Assembly: GCF_964340395.1 (NCBI RefSeq)
Contig: NC_135570.1
Location: forward strand, 733,501 to 797,500
Origin: Glandiceps talaboti
Lineage: Eukaryota; Hemichordata; Enteropneusta; Spengelidae
Direction: 5' to 3'
Length of the DNA stretch: 64,000 nucleotides
The notes under the pieces are model-generated. The model made no database searches, was not told the origin of the DNA, and saw only the letters and a program-made list of their open reading frames with translations. The position numbers and the translations under genes are program-made. Positions 44,080 to 56,069 of this stretch are shown piece after piece (within the stretch, counting starts at the first letter, position 1; each line of letters begins with the position of its first letter).

Positions 44080-44713
44080 CCACTGACATTAATCTATGCA
44101 TTGATCTATGCTTGAGGGACATACATGCCAGGCATTCATCATAATGGAGTTTGTTTACAACAAGATTGAAGTCTACTTGTATTCCATGTCAGATATATGT
44201 ATGTTGAACATGGGCTTCTTTAACCTTACACATTCCTAGATATGAAATTACAAACTTTGAGGACACATACACAATGCAGTGATCACAACCAGCCTCAAGG
44301 CTTGTTCCTATCAAAGCCAATGAAAATAATATCCATCACTGCATTCATTAGGGTGACCCCAATTTATTTTGTATATTTCTCATCACAACAAGTTGAAGTC
44401 GGTTAGAAGAAGAACTGAAGTATGTATACATGTTGGTGATGCTTTCAATTCATAAACATACTTTACGTTCTGAATGACTTAGAAATGACAATTAAAGTCA
44501 GGAAAATGTGAACCATTTGTTTTATTAAAAACCTAATCCTGCCAAGACTTTTGTCTTTTACATGGACTTGTCCAACATTTCAATGATGAACAATATATTT
44601 TGTGCTAAAAACAAACTTGTGGTGTCACCATCTTAAAATTTTGTGACATCATAATTTGAGGGTGTCAATATTTTAAATTATTTAAATAATGGGAACAAAG
44701 AAATAGAAAGTCG

Positions 44714-44748
44714 GTCAGGTCAGGTCAGGTCAGGTCAGGTCAGGTCAA
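44714..44748. repeat. (GGTCA)n pentanucleotide
   Basis: Six GGTCA units in a row resemble overlapping nuclear-receptor half-sites (AGGTCA), but the 5-bp spacing is too tight for normal dimers. I read it as a simple repeat. Confidence 0.85.
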
Positions 44749-44843
44749 ATGTGATGTGATTAAAACATGATGTAGGAATGTGACTTTATAAGAAGGCAAT
44801 CACTAGGAGCAACAAAATTGAAAACAAGTCACAATTAGTAAAG

Positions 44844-45007
44844 GTCGTTTTCTATACATGCGGTCGTTTTCTATACATGTAGTCGTTTTCTATACATGCT
44901 GTCATTTTCTATACATGCTGTCATTTTCTATACATGCTGTCATTTTCTATACATGCTGTCATTTTCTATACATGCTGTCATTTTCCATACATGCAATCGT
45001 TTTCTAT
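44844..45007. repeat. 19-bp tandem repeat abutting a family B element
   Basis: About 8.5 copies of GTCGTTTTCTATACATGCT or GTCATTTTCTATACATGCT end in TTTTCTAT directly at the CTCTCC terminus of the family B copy at 45008. Confidence 0.9.
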
Positions 45008-45294
45008 CTCTCCACTGTGGTTTTCTTCAGCATGACATTCTGTTCTCACCACCGACAGCTGGAGTTTAATGCTAACGGAGCACTGATATAAACATGATGA
45101 CATTATTGCATCCTCACATGACTTACTTTCAAACTGGAAGTTGAGTTTGGGACATAGTAAACTGAATAAAGTAACCAATTACAACTGCCTGTCAATGTGT
45201 CATGCTTTACTACTGACATGTGCTATTCCCCAGCAGGAGATTTAGCTAGATTGCCGATAGAATTTGTCCGTTTGACTAGATGTGGAGAGAGAGA
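45008..45294 (-). mobile_element. Family B non-autonomous element, copy 3 (reverse)
   Basis: Read on the minus strand it begins CTCTCTCCACATCTAGTCAA and ends CACAGTGGAGAG. The body matches copies 1 and 2, including AGCACATGTCAGTAGTAA, GGCAGTTGTAATTGGTTACT, ATGTTTATATCAG and CAGAATGTCATGCT. Confidence 0.8.
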
Positions 45295-45857
45295 TCCTAG
45301 AACACAAGCCTATAGTATAGTTTATGGACTAACTATCTAGCTGTCCAAATTATATACAGATATACAATATAGCATGACCCCAATACAAGTCTTGGGGTCT
45401 AATTCAATGCCAACGTGACTACCACTAACATCAACTATTACAACTATAAAAATATACAATAAGATTTGTTTGGATTATACATGTAGTAATAATGTAGACA
45501 GTCACTATGGTATGTCATTACTCCACTACTTCTCTTTATACCTTTAAGGCATGGCTATCTTAGGAAAACACTCCATACAAATTCTAACAAAGATTCCATT
45601 CTAAGCCTTACAGCAAGGGCTAATATTGACGTAGAACTTCACAAGGCAAACAGACTGAACTATACCAATGTGACATATAGTAAACAGTGTAGACAATATC
45701 TTATTTGCATTTCATGATTTAAAAGTGTGAAATGGTTCACTAAACTTATGACCAAAATTTGTTCATTTCAATAAACAAATTTGTTTATGATAATCTGTTG
45801 TCATGGTTACATAATAGCACTGATCATTTCTGGCATATAACTGTCTTAAAGTAGCCT
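45295..45857. other. Unassigned sequence
   Basis: No exon, repeat array or element end is visible to me in this stretch. Confidence 0.4.
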
Positions 45858-46065
45858 ATGATTACTATGATCATCTCCACTCAAAGGAGATGATCGTAGT
45901 AATCATAACAACGTAAAGGAAAAGGAACTAGACTACATATTCCTAGGAATAGCTCAGTTTTGCCAAAACTGTCCTCAGATCATACCCTTCAGTCTTTTTC
46001 ATTTACAGGCATAGTCTGTTTACAGTCTAGGAAAGTCTTAGCAAAATTGAACTATTCCTAGTAAT
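45858..46065. other. Two adjacent hairpins
   Basis: 45858-45878 (ATGATTACTATGATCATCTC plus C) pairs with 45886-45906 around a 7-base loop, 20 of 21 exact and the remaining pair a G-U in RNA. About 33 bases on, 45939-45979 and 46024-46065 form a second inverted repeat of about 40 bp (ATT-CTAGGAATAG-TCA-TTTTGC on both arms) with around 44 bases of loop. Most arm differences are transitions. This could be a foldback element or a transcribed structured RNA; no coding. Confidence 0.65.
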
Positions 46066-46164
46066 GGGAAAATGATTCCATTGATTTTGCCAGACCATTC
46101 TTGTCTGTAAACTGACTACTTCTGTAAACAAGAAAGAATCACACGTCTTTTGAAACGACTATAG

Positions 46165-46262
46165 TTGCTGGCTACATACTTACTTGCCGGCTACATATTT
46201 AGTTGCCGGCTACATACTTAGTTGCCAGCTACAAACTTAGTTGCCAGCTACATACTCAGTTC
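46165..46262. repeat. 19-bp tandem repeat
   Basis: Five to six copies of AGTTGCCGGCTACATACTT with GCCAGC and ATATTT variants. Confidence 0.88.
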
Positions 46263-48250
46263 CCTAATAGACACAACCATTGAAAATAATGGTATAAACC
46301 ATAACATTGGGGTGAATGGGTGACATAGATAATCTATAACTCTGTCAGGACTCTATGTCACCTGGAAGCCATCCCTGGCAATCACTTGACACAAGGGAAA
46401 TAAATCGTCTTGTAGTGACTTAAAGGCTTTGAATGGTTGCTTCTTGAATACAAAAACATACATGTATTGTGAGCTGACACACCATTCCAATGATTTCTAT
46501 GAAGTAAAACCTACTTCATTATGACTTGATCTTCTTCTATACACTGCCCTCAACTTTAGACTCAATAATCCAGTCATTTGGGACCTGTCCTTAGTTCCAC
46601 CTCCATCCAGTGTCTGTATCTAGGGAATACCTAATAACGGTTTTCATATATTGAAACATTACGACAGTCATTGTTAAGACAAACAACCTGTATTTATTCA
46701 CTTCCCACTTACTATGGAGTATTGTTCATCAACTAAATATCTTTTACCAGAAAGATGGTTTGTAGTGGATTTTAATCAAGTCAGAAACACAAATACCACC
46801 AGCTTTATAGCTTTATAAAGAAGTAGTGTCACCTTTGCTACCAAAGTGAATGTACATGACAACACTTTGAGATCCAATGGAGGATTTTGACAGATTAGAT
46901 TTCTTCATTCACATTAGGAATAGTAAGCTAGAGGCTAGCCGTGGTTTGAAGCTAGAGGATAGCCATGGCTTTGAAGCTAAAGGCTATCCACAGCTTCCAA
47001 TCTCTGAAGAAAGATCTTGAGATTGGATGTCATGGATTACACACACTTAAGACTATCAGTGTCACATAACTGAAAGCAAAAGAATATTAGATTTGGCTAT
47101 TACACAACCATGGCAAGACTTGCAAACTGCTGCAAACTTACTGTACATTGTGATATAATTCAACTGATCGTTACCAAGTCATAACTTCTCGTAAGTGTAC
47201 ATATGGAATTGTGCCAAGTGTATTCAGTTTTTTGACACATAACTGAAAGCAGACTAGTTCTGATATGACAATGTTATATACCAGTTACATGTATCCTACA
47301 TCCATGGTAAGAACCTGAACTGCTGGAGACTTAGAATCCAGTCTTTCAAGATCTCAGACAACAAAACCAAATGTGTCAGAGATCTTGAATTTATGACATG
47401 ACGAATGGCCTCTAATACAATGCATGTATATCTGTCATGTGGGAAAGTCTCTTCCCCTCTATCAGTTTAAAACAATCTCTCATCTCTATATCTCTCCATA
47501 CAGTGATGCCTGATTTTACAGTCTGATTTCATCTTACATGTACAATGCTACCATTTTACAGTTACCTGTTATGTGTACATCAAAGTTTTGACTTGTTAAT
47601 ACACACAGAGGAATCTCACACACATACCATGAAGTATATTAGGCAAAAAAAAAATTGTTTTTGGTTAGGACAGTTTGTCTAAAATGGTGCGATGACGCAA
47701 TTTTCTTTTCTTTTCTTTTTTTAATCTCAACAAACCTGTTACTAAGTCTACTATTTATGGCTGTTACTGTTCTTTTATTTAGTACTTTAGAACAAGTGTG
47801 TATGTATGGTTGACTGATAGATAAAACGATACCCAAATTACAATTAGTGCAGGTTTAAATTCAATTTGGCTCAGTCTAACTTTGTTTACTTTCAAATAAA
47901 TGTCATAGTGGTTATGGAATTTGTATGATCAAATCCCTAGTGTAACATCACTTTACTTCCTAAAGTTATATTAAGTAATATTAATATGTTTTTATCTTTT
48001 CTTGCCTGAATCCAACGATGAAATAATTATTACCACATTAAAATTCCTACTATTTCTATTCTAGAGTACACACAACTATCAATTTTTTGTTGCCTCCTTA
48101 TCTAAATATATCAAATTCATTTGAGAAGCAGTTATAGTTTTTCATCTATGTTGTCCCATATGTGCTTTAACAATGTGAGGAAATTGAATACCTTGATATG
48201 AATTCCATGCAGTCTAGTCTGTAGATACATTGTATTATGTTGTACTGTCC
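46263..48250. other. Unassigned sequence
   Basis: No exon can be supported. A loose family C right-end-like text (AATTAGTGCAGGTTTAAA) lies at about 47845-47865, and a short direct repeat (GCTAGAGGCTAGCC, GCTAAAGGCTATCC) at about 46930-46990. The rest shows nothing recognisable. Confidence 0.4.
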
Positions 48251-48351
48251 TAGTCTGTAAGGTACGCCGTGACAGGGCGCCCTCAAACATCGGCCAACCC
48301 TGTGAGAGGAGGCCGGTGAGGGTGAAACGTCACGACGTATCTCACAGTCTA
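48251..48351 (-). mobile_element. Family A MITE, copy 7 (reverse), with perfect target duplication
   Basis: The 101-bp element is TAGTCTGTAAGGTACGCCG to GACGTATCTCACAGTCTA and contains the reverse of the family core (GGGCGCCCTCA and CCGGTGAGGGTG). It is flanked on both sides by GTACTGTCC (48242-48250 and 48352-48360), an exact 9-bp target duplication, so this copy is probably among the youngest. Confidence 0.9.
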
Positions 48352-48489
48352 GTACTGTCCCTGTCCTGTCAGTCAACACTCACAGGGCAGCATTGAAGCT
48401 GACAAACTACATATTGTCCTGTTTTGTTGTAACAATTAACGTCCTATAAACTAACACATCCTATAAGTTTTCCTATAAATTAACATGTC

Positions 48490-48815
48490 CTATGAACAGA
48501 CCTCTTTCACGTATAGTTAGGCTTGGACAACCAATAAACAGACCTCTTTCACGTCTAGTTAGGCTTGGACAACCAATAAACAGACCTCTTTCATGTCTAG
48601 TTAGGCTTAGACAACCAATAAACAGACATCTTTCATGTCTAGTTAGGCTTAGACAACCAATAAACAGACCTCTTTTACATCTAGTTAGGTTTAGACAACC
48701 AATAAACAAACTGCTTTCATGTCTAGTTAGGTTTAGACAACCAATAAACAGACCTCTTCTATGTCTAGTTAGGCTTACACAACCAATAAACAGATCTCTT
48801 TCATGTCTAAGGCTT
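48490..48815. repeat. 42-bp tandem repeat, open in both directions
   Basis: About eight units of CCAATAAACAGACCTCTTTC, ACGTCTAGTTAGGCTTGGAC, AA. Since 42 is divisible by three and the unit lacks stops in one frame per strand, it yields a 135-codon plus frame and a 127-codon minus frame (repeats INRPLSRLVRLGQP and LFIGCLSLTRHERG). Neither has independent evidence of being a gene. Confidence 0.92.
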
Positions 48816-49454
48816 AAAGAGACAACTACTTCAGATTTGACACCATTACAATCCAATCACACCTTGTTAGTACAACAACAAATGGAACAACAATATTGAT
48901 TTGACGTCAACACAGAATAGAGTGAACCACCTACAAAGTCATGAATAGATATGATCGGCCTTCTATTCATTGACACTGTTTGTTTGTTTGTTTGTTTGTT
49001 AGGATTCTCAACTGATGTCAGTAACAGGTGAATCATATATTATTCAGCTACTATTGTTAAAATATTAAACTGCACAGTGAGATGTGGCTATATACACGTA
49101 CACCAAACACTGCATAGTACTCAGACTGTAAGAAACACTGTGTTGTTCACTACTTTGGAAAACGACTATCAACAGCTGTCTGAATTAGAAGTCTTATAAA
49201 ACATTATACAATATGAACAAAGTGCACTTAACATCAAATATTTAGCTACATATAAGCTATGTTTGTTCATTGATGTAGTTTTTTTTTTAAGTTTACTACT
49301 CTCATCACTCTCTGAGAGGGATCCATGATATTTACAAGACTATTTTTTATAGAATGACATTAAAACTTTACTGATGATGGTGACATTTATTTAGTATAGT
49401 ATCCATGAAACTCTGACTTTATTTACCTACTTTACTAGGATGTAAAACTTTATC

Positions 49455-49692
49455 ATGGTTTGAGAAAAACTCCAAACGGAGTCTTTTATATGAGTAAAAC
49501 TCCAAATGGAGCCTTTTATAAGTTTTCAGAAAAACTCCAAACAGAGTCTTTTATATGAGTAAAACTCCAAATGGAGCCTTTTATAAGTTTTCAGAAAAAC
49601 TCCAAACGGAGTCTTTTATATGAGTAAAACTCCAAATGGAGCCTTTTACAAGTTTTCAGAAAAACTCCAAACAGAGTCTTTTATAAATTGGG
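49455..49692. repeat. Tandem repeat of ACTCC-GGAGT mini-hairpins
   Basis: Seven short units alternate between AAAACTCCAAACGGAGTCTT and AAAACTCCAAATGGAGCCTT, each followed by TTATA. The composite period is about 65 bp. Every unit contains ACTCC and GGAGT (or GGAGC) four bases apart, a tiny perfect or near-perfect stem. Confidence 0.88.
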
Positions 49693-49754
49693 TCAATGAA
49701 ACTTAGATTTTACATACATTTCCATAATCATCATTACAAAATATATTATATGTA

Positions 49755-50145
49755 AAGCTTTACTTGCTGCAACTGGGAATTTTTATTTTACACATTTTGT
49801 ACGATATAATAAAATAATGCTAATATCTGTACAGGCTGAATAGTGCTAAATCACCTATTGGTATATGTATTTGTGTAGTGTACACAGAAATAATAATTAT
49901 AGTACAATCAATCCAATCAAAATGAATGTTGGATCTGTACCCTAAAATCACCCTCTTCTCCCCCCCTCCTCCCCACCCCCACTATGACAATTTCAACATG
50001 TTACCATACTGCTTATGAGTGAAATTGACCACTACTTATAATTTACAATGCCAAGTTAGTGGTATTTTAACAATTTTTCGGTAAATACATTATTGTGTTG
50101 TCTGACAGAAAAATACAACTCTAGTTACAACTAGTACAGCTTTAT
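49755..50145 (+). mobile_element. Family C non-autonomous element, copy 2
   Basis: The left end AAGCTTTACTTGCTGCAACTG and the right end AGTTACAACTAGTACAGCTT are inverted repeats. Near the right end, GTGGTATTTTAACAATTTTTC is shared with copy 1. A pyrimidine tract (TCTTCTCCCCCCCTCCTCCC) lies inside at about 49950-49981. Confidence 0.6.
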
Positions 50146-51065
50146 GAGTACATTACATCCACCAAATTGTACTTCAATATTCATTCATGGAATTCTACTA
50201 TCAATAACATGGTAATCTGGTTCCCATTTGATAGAATCAATATTTACAAACTCTAAAAAATGTCAACACATTAATATTTACCTGTGGATCATAGACACAG
50301 AGGAATATGAACACACTGTATTGTACACATGTACTTTATAGCAACATTTCCGACAACGATACTTACTTGTGATTGTAATTTCAGTTGAGAACTGAGTGGT
50401 CTTGTCCATGCATCAATCCACTACGCCACTGTAAGTGACAGACGTTGAAATGTACCAAGACTTAATGTAGTGTGACAACGTAGAGGGGAATTGTTTGGGG
50501 TGAAGTTTGACACCACTCACCTTTAGAGAAAGAGAAGAAAAGAGAGAGTCTAATCCATAGAACAGTGTATTACTTGTTGTAGTATTCATTCACTCTATCA
50601 CACTTTGACTACTCATGCTCACTTTACCGCAGACAGTGAAATCGGTTTGGAACACTTCAAGCCGAGACCTCCTAGCTTGCTCACCATGAGTTCACTCAAC
50701 AACTGGACCTGTCTTACCACTGGAAAACTAACACTGTTGCTATAGACATATACATATTTGATATACTAATTCCTTGAGAGAATCATTACAATGATGTGTG
50801 TCTTAAAGACAACCATACATATATCAAGCAAAGACAACCCTATCAACTATATTATAATACCATATGTAGTAACAAACATACATACATAAATACATATAGA
50901 CATGCACGTACTGTAATGTTTTTGTCATTTAATAAAACACGGCTTTTTTCAACATTGAGAAAGTATCTAGGCCATCAGTTTTCTGGAAGACTGGAAATCA
51001 GATAAAATTCATATCTATGACAAACTATCCACATAAATACATATACATATACACAGACATACAGA
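50146..51065. other. Sequence with a possible untranslated exon
   Basis: On the minus strand, about 50435-50371 is bordered by an acceptor-like TGTCACTTACAG and a strong donor GTAAGTATC, so it could be an upstream non-coding exon of the large gene, about 7 kb before its ATG. No other support exists. The rest shows nothing recognisable. Confidence 0.2.
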
Positions 51066-51067
51066 AG

Positions 51068-51068
51068 G

Positions 51069-51139
<71 letters not shown>

Positions 51140-51142
51140 AGG

Positions 51143-51175
<33 letters not shown>

Positions 51176-51189
51176 GGAGACAGACAGAC

Positions 51190-51220
<31 letters not shown>

Positions 51221-51262
51221 TACACAGACAGACAGACAGACGGACGGACGGACGGACAGACA
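51068..51262. repeat. (CAGA)n array with GGAGA and CGGA variants
   Basis: About 190 bp of CAGA units are interrupted by GGAGACAGACAG and end in a run of CGGA units. Long Asp-Arg-Gln-Thr and Val-Cys-Leu-Ser frames on both strands are artefacts. Confidence 0.97.
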
Positions 51263-52369
51263 AATAAAAAAAAACACACACACATACACACACCATATCT
51301 ATATTAATCAAGCTAGGGGGTTTGAATCCCTAGATTCTAAATATAGTTTCTTAACTAGATATCCTGTTTTTAGACACTGGAAATAGAATGTAAGGAATTC
51401 TGGACAAGATGATCCGATATGAATCTGTCCATCTAAAACTGAACTACAGGATAAAATTTCACCAGTGTACACCAGCAGATGGTATGAGTCAGTGCTCATC
51501 TCAAAATAAAATATGATTTCTTGTACCATGAACATAGCATACTTCCAGCATAGTAGACATGAACACTATCACAACCTCCCCATGTACTGAATTACATAAC
51601 AAAAATGTCAGACACATATATGTGACATTACATTTTTCATTTTCACAGATGAGGAATTCATAGTGCCTTGACAAATCCTTACTCACAGACATTATTCAAA
51701 TAACCAGCATTTCATTTCATGAAGTGATATCACTGAATAGATCAAAGAACTGATGAACACAAAAATGTCATAATTCACGGCTGGGAAAAAGACCCACGGG
51801 ACATGGAAACTCAATATATAAATATTCCTGAGTGAGAACATAACATTAAATAAATATACTGATAACAGATTGGTATTTGCTAAAAAGGACTGTTCATACA
51901 ATTTTAATAGTTACAAATGAAAATACAGACTTTTGGGTGAAACTTTGATATTCACTTCCAAAACTTTATTTTACTGTGTATCCTAGTAAGAGTTCAAAAG
52001 TTCATTTGTAGATTGGTATTTGCGAGAAGGAATGCTCACATGCATTTGGTTATTAGTTACAAATGAAACTACCAGTTTATACTTTTCAGTGAGAATTTGA
52101 GATTCACTTTATTTGAATCCAAGACTACTGGGAGTTAAAATGTAGATTGTGATTTGCTTTGATAATCTAAAATCTAAAACACTTGGATTTAATATTTAAA
52201 TATTGTCAAAACCAAAACCAAAAGTATAGCCTTGAATTCATATCTTTACAGGGATCTTATTTCAAAACTGTCTATTAACTTTTATGGTTGTCTCCATGTC
52301 AACCATTTTATGGTAGAGTTTCCCCTATTTTTATGGTTTGGTGTTAATAAAATGAATTTATACATCCAC

Positions 52370-52543
<174 letters not shown>

Positions 52544-52795
52544 TTTCAAAGACAATTTAATAATGATGTATTTACTATATAATATATGCATGACAATATT
52601 TATATATTATCTTCTATAAATTTAATCATTATCATTAATTTGTCTCATAAATAAAAATGATTACTGGAAAAGTTCTCTAAAGCATCAATACTAGGTTGGT
52701 GAGCCACGATGGTCTACAGACAACAAAGTTACATTATTTCGTGTGATTTTCACAAAATTTAAAAACAGTATCATTCCAGGTGTTATATTTTCATT

Positions 52796-53070
52796 GAAAG
52801 TTATCCACATGGTAGGTTGGCATGGTTACCACATGTGTGGTTTCCTACACTTCAAATGATCTATACACATGGTAGGCTGGCATGGTTACCACATGTGTGG
52901 TTTCCTACACTTCAAATGATCTATACACATGGTTGGGGTTGGTTGGCATGGTTACCAGATTTGTGGTTTCCTAAACTTTAAATGATCTATACACACAGTA
53001 GGTTAGGGCATTTTAAAACAGATTTGATAGGCCACAGTGTGGTTTCCTACATTTCAAATGATCTATACCT
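52796..53070. repeat. 60-bp tandem repeat, four units
   Basis: Units read CACATGGTAGGTTGGCATGG, TTACCACATGTGTGGTTTCC, TACACTTCAAATGATCTATA. The first two are almost identical; the third has an inserted GGGTTGGT and the fourth is strongly altered. Confidence 0.88.
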
Positions 53071-53384
53071 TCTGACCCAGTAGTAATAGTGCTGTCACCT
53101 ATATATGTGGTTTACCCATATTTGGTCATTTAATAGCTAAAGTACACATGGATTGTATCTCCTCAAGTAAACATACAATCATGAAAATTATATTTTATGT
53201 TTCAGGGTTACACTGGAAATACTTAAACCAATGCCATATGGTATGTAAATTCATAAACAGAGAGATGGTATACAGAACATAGCAGGGAATGCTGTACTGC
53301 ACTGACTACTACATGTACTAGGGTTGGGGTGTCTGGCATCTGGCATCAATTCAATTGAAGAACTTCATTTTCACACATTTAACC

Positions 53385-53770
53385 AAATTCTGAAAATGTT
53401 TCCCTTCAATGATAAAAAGTTCAATATTTACTACTGAGATGTTGATTCCAATTGACTGCTAATATGATATACAGTCCTGGGTTTCTGGTTAGTATTTTAA
53501 TATATACTGTTTTGTAGTTAGATATATGTTAGTATATCCTTGACAATAGTGTATGTTGTCTAAAATGGAATTTTGAGTAAAATAAAATATACTATACTAT
53601 GTTTACCATGTTTTTACATTTTATCGATCGTAGAGGTGTGATCGCTACAATTTCACCATGGTTTACATGTACACCGATATATAAACGTGTTGACATAACA
53701 CTTGTGAAAATTCATTTAGGAGAAGGGGGAGGGGAGGGGAGGGGAGGGGTTTGTGGCCTAAATGAACAAA
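53385..53770. mobile_element. Family D interspersed repeat, copy 2
   Basis: It is related to 3231-3570 through TACTGAGATGTTGAT, TGGGTTTCTG, ACTTGT followed by a G-rich GGGGGAGGGGAGGGG tract, and the end GGCCTAAATGAACAAA. Confidence 0.5.
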
Positions 53771-54370
53771 GGTTGTTTATTCAGTTGGTTTGACACTGTA
53801 CAATTGTCCCTTACTAAGTCTCTACAAGACATTCCAAATCATTTCATAATCAAAGACAAATGACAACTCTGTTAATCTATAATTAACAAATACCAAATAA
53901 TCATTCTTACTTCTATTACCACAGTCTGAACAAAAATAGAACTATAATTTGAAACATGCTTTGAGTCTCAAATAATTTACATAACTGGAGGCAATTTTTT
54001 TCTCTCCCAAGGGTAGTATTTTTTTTAAACCCTGAGAGTAAATTATCTGCTATTATTATATTACAAAATACATCTCCTGAAGTGATTCAGTTACTGGGAA
54101 TTTCTGTCGTCTGGTTTAAAATTGTTTGTATTGAAATGTGTACATGTATTCTGATCAGTCGTATATACTACTTCACTTAGTCTGAAGTTAGACAGAACTC
54201 TAGATGTATGACAGTCACTGTAAGTGTGGCGTACTTGGGGTATTTGCACAAGTGCTTGCAGTGATCTCTGCAGTTGTACTTGTACAAGCATAGTGAGTGA
54301 AAGTGCAGCAGAAAACACTGCAAGCATGATGAGTGTAGGTAAACTGAATGAATATTTTAATGATGTAATG

Positions 54371-54656
54371 TTTTTTATTTATTTATTTATTTATTTATTC
54401 AGCTTTGACATATAAAGTCAGGATGAGTCACACAGGTGACTAACACCTATAGAAAGCGACCTTCCTCAATGTTCAGTGTTAATGCAGGAGGAAACCGGAG
54501 TACCCGGGGAAAACCTGTGTTGTTCGATAGAGTCAAACTGAACGACACTCTTCTTACTTACAGCGTGGTAAATTTAATCGAACCCTGAATGGGGTCCGAA
54601 CCCCGACCGCAGTGGTAAGAGAGGCAAGTGGTTTAACCACTCGGACACCGACAACC
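54371..54656 (-). mobile_element. tRNA-derived SINE
   Basis: Read on the minus strand, the head GGTTGTCGGTGTCCGAGTGG then TTAAACCAC resembles the A box of Ser/Leu-type tRNAs (CCGAGTGGTTAA), and GGTTCGGACCC 50 bases on is a good B box. The body contains TTTTCCCCGGGTACTCCGGT followed by TTCCTCC, a core I associate with SINEs of many marine invertebrates. The tail is an AATAAATAAAT repeat. The length of about 285 bp is typical. It is not a functional tRNA gene: the stems do not close. Confidence 0.82.
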
Positions 54657-54761
54657 CAAAAGTTTATACTCACAAGACTACAAGATACAAATTAATATAT
54701 GACTATTCTACATGAGATCTATATGTCTTTACATTGCTGTCTCACATCTGTCCCTAGGCCA

Positions 54762-55096
54762 TTTAAAGCTGCACTGGTTGCAACTGAAATATTTTTTTGA
54801 AACTGTTTTGTTTGATATAATTGACTTAATTGTAATATTGTACACCCTGAACAATATTGACTCACCTGTGCATCTGTGTAACAGTGCACATAATATGATG
54901 TAATATACAAGTGTGTCCAATCAAATTGATTTTTAGGTCCTCATCCCCAATGAATTGAAATTTCAACTTATTACTAGATAAAATAGACATCTAATTAACA
55001 TGCACCATGTCTAATCATTGGTATTGTAAAACTTTTCAGTCAATATATTGTTTAATCTAAAAATTACTATCCAAGTTACAGCTAGTTCCCGTTTAA
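54762..55096 (+). mobile_element. Family C non-autonomous element, copy 3
   Basis: The left end TTTAAAGCTGCACTGGTTGC and the right end GTTACAGCTAGTTCCCGTTTAA are inverted. TTAA is present at both edges (54763-54766 and 55093-55096), as expected for a TTAA target. Internal matches with copy 1 include TTTGAAACTGTTTTGTTT, TACACCCTGAA and GCACATAATATGATG. It inserts 106 bp from the SINE head. Confidence 0.75.
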
Positions 55097-55587
55097 GGTG
55101 AATTCTAATACAGGACAATGCCCACAGACAGTTCTACTTATATCCGTATTAAATGCCTCAACTATTTTTTGCTATTCTATTTAATCTATACTAGAAAGTA
55201 CACATGACTTATATTGACTCATTACATATCGAGTCCTATCAGTTTTCCTGAACTGATTGACACGACCACACTAGTCAAATCAGACTCCAAATCAGGAAGG
55301 ACTACTAGTACAATAATATAGGCTGTATGCCAACACAAATTATGAGGTCATTACCATCACTACAAACATCATTTTGATCTGGATTAATTTCCTTGTGTTA
55401 GGTCATCTGAGGTCACAATACTGTGTTAGGTCGTCCGAGGTCAAAGGAAGCAGTTGTTTCTGATAAATACCACACAAACTCAAACCACAAGACAGCGAGA
55501 ATACAAAGATCTCATAAAACTTTGTGGGGTTGCTTGTTGATTCTTTCTCTCCTTTTACATCATATGAATCATCTTACTGCTATTTCC

Positions 55588-55972
55588 TATGAGGTTGTAT
55601 GATGTTGTATGATGTTGTATCATGTTGTATGATGTTGTATGAGGTTGTATGATGTTGTATGAGGTTGTATGCTGTTGTATGAGGTTGTATGATGTTGTTT
55701 CATGTTGTATGATGTTGTATGATGTTGTTTCATGTTGTATGATGTTGTTTCGTGTTGTATGATGTTGTTTCATGTTGTATGATATTGTATGATGTTGTTT
55801 CATGTTGTATGATGTTGTATGATGTTATATTATGTTGTATGATGTTGTATGATGTTGTATGAGGTTGTATCATGTTGTATTATGTTGTATGATGTTATAT
55901 TATGTTGTATGATGTTGTATCATGTTGTATGATGTTATATTATGTTGTATGATGTTGAATGATGTTGTGTCC
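55588..55972. repeat. 10-bp minisatellite, TGATGTTGTA
   Basis: About 38 units of ATGATGTTGT with ATGAGGTTGT, TTCATGTTGT and ATATTATGTT variants. His-Thr-Thr-Ser-Tyr-Asn frames on the minus strand reflect the repeat. Confidence 0.95.
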
Positions 55973-56069
55973 TGAAAGCAATTTTATTATAGATGGTAAA
56001 TAGATAAAATCTTTCAACTATTTTACTGAGGTTCAGCACTGAATTATGGTAAAAATAAAATCTATTCTA

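Noticed and set aside
44714-44748. Cluster of nuclear-receptor response elements
   Set aside because: The 5-bp GGTCA period does not give any standard half-site spacing. It is a simple pentanucleotide repeat.
48473-48899. 127- and 135-codon repeat proteins on opposite strands
   Set aside because: The 42-bp repeat is open on both strands purely because of its length. There is no start context, homologue or non-repeat extension.
54575-54656. Functional tRNA-Ser or tRNA-Leu gene
   Set aside because: A and B boxes are present, but the acceptor and anticodon stems do not pair and the sequence continues into a SINE body.
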